DNA from: Pseudonocardia oroxyli
GTDB taxonomy: Bacteria > Actinomycetota > Actinomycetes > Mycobacteriales > Pseudonocardiaceae
Direction: 5' to 3'
NCBI RefSeq assembly: GCF_900102195.1
Contig: NZ_FNBE01000001.1
Coordinates: forward strand, 248,001-312,000
DNA length: 64,000 bases
Numbering within the stretch: position 1 is the first letter of the stretch; every line of letters starts with the position of its first letter. Positions 61,530-64,000 of the stretch are shown one piece after another. The notes beneath the pieces are model-generated. The model saw only the letters and a list, made by a program, of their open reading frames with translations, was not told where the DNA came from and searched no databases. The translations under genes and the position numbers were made by a program.

Positions 61530-61948
61530 CCGTGTCCACCGTGCCCGCCCCCGGGTCCCGGGCGCCCGCGGCGGTCGCGCTGCCCGCCGGGGCCCCGGAC
61601 GCCGACGAGCGCGGCGGACTCGACATCGACCCCGTCGTGCTCCGCAAGATCGTCGAGTACGTGACCGACCGGACCCCCGGCACCCTGCACCGCGAGCGCC
61701 GGGTCGCCGGCCTCGAGGTCGGGGACGCCGGGCCCCGCGCGCGGGTGAGCGCCGTCGGGGACTCCGTGGACGTCCGCCTCGAGCTGACCTGCGTCTACCC
61801 GACCCCGGTGCGCACCACGGTCCACACCGTGCGCGAGCGGATCACCGCCGAGCTGGCCCGGCTCACCGGGCACCACGTCCGTTCGGTCGCCGTGACCGTC
61901 TCCGGGTTGCGCCCGCCCGCGGGCCCCCGCGCACCCAAGATCCAGTAA
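61526..61948 (+). CDS. Second Asp23/Gls24-family protein
   Basis: The 140-residue protein from GTG 61526 has DIDPVVLRKIVEYVTDRTPG, VSAVGDSVDVRLELTCVYPT and VHTVRERITAELARLTGHHV, an Asp23-like domain with a proline/alanine-rich N-terminal extension. It would pair with the first Asp23 protein at the membrane. AAGGAGG just after its stop is the ribosome site of the next gene. Confidence 0.8.
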   Translation: MTVSTVPAPGSRAPAAVALPAGAPDADERGGLDIDPVVLRKIVEYVTDRTPGTLHRERRVAGLEVGDAGPRARVSAVGDSVDVRLELTCVYPTPVRTTVHTVRERITAELARLTGHHVRSVAVTVSGLRPPAGPRAPKIQ

Positions 61949-61958
61949 GGAGGCAGCC

Positions 61959-62498
61959 GTGCGCGTGCTGCTCCGCACCCTCGCCCCGCTGCTGGGGCTC
62001 GCCCTGGCGGCGGTCGGGGTGCTGCTCGTGATCGAGGTCGTGGCGGCCTGGGTCCGCCCCGGCTCGACCACCGGGATCGTCGTGCCCTGGCAGGCCTGGC
62101 AGGCGACCCTGCGCGACACCACCTGGTCCGACCGCCCGGTGCTCGTCGTCTCCGTGTGCGTCGGGGTGATCGGGCTGCTCCTGCTGCTCGTGGCACTGCT
62201 CGCCCGCCGCCACGACGTCCCGCTGACCTCGCCGACCCCCGCCATGACCGTGTCGACCTCCCCGCGGGTGCTCGCCCGGCTGGTCGGCCGGACCGTCCGG
62301 GCGTCCGACGACGTCGCCGCCGCCACCGTGTCCGCCTCCGCCCGCCGGGTGGTCGTGCGGGCCGAGGGATGGCCGGAGGACGAGGGCTCGCTCAAGGAGA
62401 CCGTCCGGGCCCGGACGGACGCGCTGATCGACGACCTGCCGCTCGCCCGGCGACCCTCGGTCGCCGTCACCACCCGCAGCCGGAAGGAGCCGCGATGA
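61959..62498 (+). CDS. Two-helix membrane protein of the Asp23 operon (DUF6286-like)
   Basis: The 179-residue protein has two membrane segments (LLGLALAAVGVLLVIEVVAA and VLVVSVCVGVIGLLLLLVAL) separated by a short loop, then a soluble C-terminal domain (VSTSPRVLARLVGRTVRASD, VRARTDALIDDLPLARRPSV). The plan is that of AmaP-type anchors. A good AAGGAGG precedes GTG 61959. It overlaps the next gene (ATGA). Confidence 0.75.
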   Translation: MRVLLRTLAPLLGLALAAVGVLLVIEVVAAWVRPGSTTGIVVPWQAWQATLRDTTWSDRPVLVVSVCVGVIGLLLLLVALLARRHDVPLTSPTPAMTVSTSPRVLARLVGRTVRASDDVAAATVSASARRVVVRAEGWPEDEGSLKETVRARTDALIDDLPLARRPSVAVTTRSRKEPR

Positions 62499-63121
62499 CC
62501 ACGGTGGACATGCCGAAGGGGGTCGTGCGCCGCTCCCGCCGCGCCGTCGCCCGGTCGGCGGGCGGGGACCGCACCCGCCTGGCGTTGCTCGGCCTGGTCC
62601 TGCTGCTCGCGGGCACCGGGGCGGCGCTGCTGGGCTGGGGGGTGTTCGGTCGCGGCCGGGCGGGCAGGCCGCTGCTCGACCCGATGATCGTCGACGCGCT
62701 GCGCGCCCAGCCGCTGCTCTGGCGGTGGGTGGCGATCGCCGCCGGGGTCCTGCTGCTGATCGTCGGGCTGTGGTGGGCGGTGCGCTCGCTGCGCCCCGAA
62801 CGCCGCCCCGACCTGCTCCTGGAGTCCGACGCCGAGACCAGGCTGCTGGTCACCGCCGGAGCCGCCGCGGACGCCGTGGCCGAACGGGCCGCCGGGCTCC
62901 CGGGCGTCTCGCGCACCCGGGGCCGGATGGTCGGCAAGCCCGGGAGCCCCGCGCTGCGGCTCACCGTCTGGCTGGACGACGAGGCGGACGTCGCCGAGAT
63001 CTGCAGGCGGCTCGACGCGGAGATCGTCACCGAGGCCCGGGACGCGCTCGGGATCGCCCACCTCCCCGTCGCCGTGCGGCTGGAGCTGGACACCGCCAAG
63101 TCCACGCCGCGGGTGGCGTGA
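62495..63121 (+). CDS. AmaP-like membrane anchor for Asp23
   Basis: From ATG 62495 the protein is 208 residues with two helices (LALLGLVLLLAGTGAALLGW and WVAIAAGVLLLIVGLWWAVR) and a cytoplasmic domain (TRLLVTAGAAADAVAERAAG, LRLTVWLDDEADVAEICRRL). This is the layout of the alkaline-shock membrane anchor AmaP. It closes the Asp23 run. Confidence 0.78.
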   Translation: MTTVDMPKGVVRRSRRAVARSAGGDRTRLALLGLVLLLAGTGAALLGWGVFGRGRAGRPLLDPMIVDALRAQPLLWRWVAIAAGVLLLIVGLWWAVRSLRPERRPDLLLESDAETRLLVTAGAAADAVAERAAGLPGVSRTRGRMVGKPGSPALRLTVWLDDEADVAEICRRLDAEIVTEARDALGIAHLPVAVRLELDTAKSTPRVA

Positions 63122-63167
63122 GCAGGTCGACACGCTCCGCGGCCCCCTCCCGCCCTACGCTCGTCCC

Positions 63168-63896
63168 ATGACGCTCTCCGGCAAGAAGGCCCTGGTCACC
63201 GGCGCGGCGAGCGGGATCGGGGCCGCCATGGCCCACCGGCTCGCCGCGGACGGCGCGCACGTCTACGCCGTCGACCTGGTGGCGGTCCCCGCCGCGGAGG
63301 GGATCGAGCCGCTGGTCTGCGACCTCACCGACCTGGATGCGGTCGACGCGCTGCCCGCCGACGTGGACGTGCTGGTCAACAACGCGGGCCGCCAGCACGT
63401 CTCGCCGATCGAGGACTTCGACCCGGCCCTGTTCCACGCGATCCTGACGATCATGCTCGAGGCCCCGTTCCGGCTGGTGCGGCGGGTGCTGCCGCACATG
63501 TACGCGCAGGGGTGGGGGCGGGTGGTCAACGTGTCCAGCGCCCACGGGCTGCGCGCCTCGCCGTTCAAGTCGGCCTACGTGGCGGCCAAGCACGGCCTCG
63601 AAGGGCTGTCGAAGGTCACGGCGCTGGAGGGCGCTCCGCACGGGGTGACCAGCAACTGCGTCAACCCGGCGTACGTGCGGACCCCGCTGGTGGAGAAGCA
63701 GATCGCCGACCAGGCCCGGGCCCACGGCATCCCCGAGGACCAGGTCGTCGAGCAGATCATGCTCACCCCGGTCGCGGTGAAGCGGCTGATCGACCCCGCC
63801 GAGGTCGCCGAGTTCGCGAGCGTGCTCTGGGGCCCGGCCTCGGCGTCGATCACGGGGGTGTCGCTGGTGCAGGACGGCGGCTGGACGGCGCACTGA
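63168..63896 (+). CDS. 3-hydroxybutyrate dehydrogenase-like short-chain dehydrogenase
   Basis: This 242-residue SDR has KKALVTGAASGIGAAMAHRL (NAD loop), VDVLVNNAGRQHVSPIEDF, GRVVNVSSAHGLRASPFKSAYVAAKH split as Ser, then Y-x3-K, and the C-terminal MLTPVAVKRLIDPAEVAEFA with SLVQDGGWTAH. The NAGRQHVSPIE and VKRLI segments are typical of 3-hydroxybutyrate dehydrogenase, which interconverts hydroxybutyrate and acetoacetate with NAD. Confidence 0.9.
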   Translation: MTLSGKKALVTGAASGIGAAMAHRLAADGAHVYAVDLVAVPAAEGIEPLVCDLTDLDAVDALPADVDVLVNNAGRQHVSPIEDFDPALFHAILTIMLEAPFRLVRRVLPHMYAQGWGRVVNVSSAHGLRASPFKSAYVAAKHGLEGLSKVTALEGAPHGVTSNCVNPAYVRTPLVEKQIADQARAHGIPEDQVVEQIMLTPVAVKRLIDPAEVAEFASVLWGPASASITGVSLVQDGGWTAH

Positions 63897-63931
63897 CACC
63901 CGGTTCACGGCGGGTCGGTCAGACTGGTGGG

Positions 63932-64000
63932 GTGGGGGCTCGGGTGCGGTGGCTGGTGCTCGCGCTGGTCGGCGCGCTCGTCCTCGCAGGCTGTGCCCTC
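63932..64000 (+). CDS. Start of a lipoprotein gene (cut by window end)
   Basis: GTG 63932 opens 23 codons to the window edge: a short basic start, a hydrophobic run (WLVLALVGALVLAGC) and a lipobox L-A-G-C. It is a signal-peptidase-II leader. The mature part lies outside the window. Confidence 0.6.
   Translation, partial: MGARVRWLVLALVGALVLAGCAL

Overview
The window looks like chromosomal DNA from a high-GC actinobacterium. Codon third positions are almost all G or C, GTG starts are frequent, and genes are packed with ATGA/GTGA overlaps. A Pseudonocardia-like member of the Pseudonocardiales fits best: a PrmA-type monooxygenase, wax-ester synthases, a tuberculostearate-type lipid operon and a block syntenic with mycobacterial Rv2228c-Rv2234 occur together. 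This placement is inference; there is no 16S rRNA in the window.

Layout. 0-10.6 kb is a catabolic region with heavy scarring. Intact genes (alpha/beta hydrolases, HxlR and AraC regulators, an amidohydrolase, an enone-reductase-type MDR enzyme, a NodB deacetylase, an orphan propane-monooxygenase-type large subunit) sit among broken ones: a TetR tail, a hydrolase/F420-oxidoreductase chimera, a Crp/Fnr gene split by an in-frame TAG, a gutted LLM oxidoreductase and an acyl-CoA ligase tail. 10.9-16.5 kb holds a DUF2231 membrane protein and a two-component system, divergent from a redox operon (small membrane protein, ApbE flavin transferase, ferric-reductase-like di-heme membrane protein, NuoF-like flavoprotein, 3Fe-4S-type ferredoxin).

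16.5-29.7 kb is a dense set of homologues of the mycobacterial DosR dormancy regulon: acetate kinase and phosphoketolase, an Acg-type nitroreductase, an Rv2004c-like kinase, a degenerate GAPDH, an Hrp1-like CBS protein, three tandem universal stress proteins and a Tgs1-like wax-ester/triacylglycerol synthase. Several promoters carry a 14-15 bp palindrome of the form GGG(A/T)C-N4-G-N-CCC, 82-89 nt before the first start codon. No DosR/DosS genes are in the window.

29.7-35.8 kb is again degraded: two copies of a dead FAD-oxidoreductase start flank an epoxide-hydrolase gene, and an MFS gene and an HxlR gene have been truncated head to head. A GreA/B-family gene and a PucR regulator are intact. 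35.8-38.1 kb is a polyamine pair (ornithine/lysine decarboxylase plus a SpeD-SpeE fusion), followed by RNase P RNA. 38.8-45.6 kb carries two membrane transporters and the Rv2228c-Rv2234-like block (histidine phosphatase, zinc-ribbon coiled coil, Nif3, CobC-like aminotransferase, PtpA, fructosamine kinase).

45.7-49.8 kb is an operon for 10-methyl fatty acid synthesis with a second wax-ester synthase. 49.8-56.1 kb holds an aldo/keto reductase, an alpha/beta hydrolase divergent from an acyl-CoA dehydrogenase, a Pit phosphate transporter with PhoU-like partner, PPK2 and an ArsR regulator. 56.3-59.4 kb is a ferric-siderophore ABC importer lacking its binding protein, with an iron-box-like palindrome at its head. 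59.5-63.9 kb has a RibD-C reductase, a seven-gene Asp23/Gls24 envelope operon, a short-chain dehydrogenase and the start of a lipoprotein.
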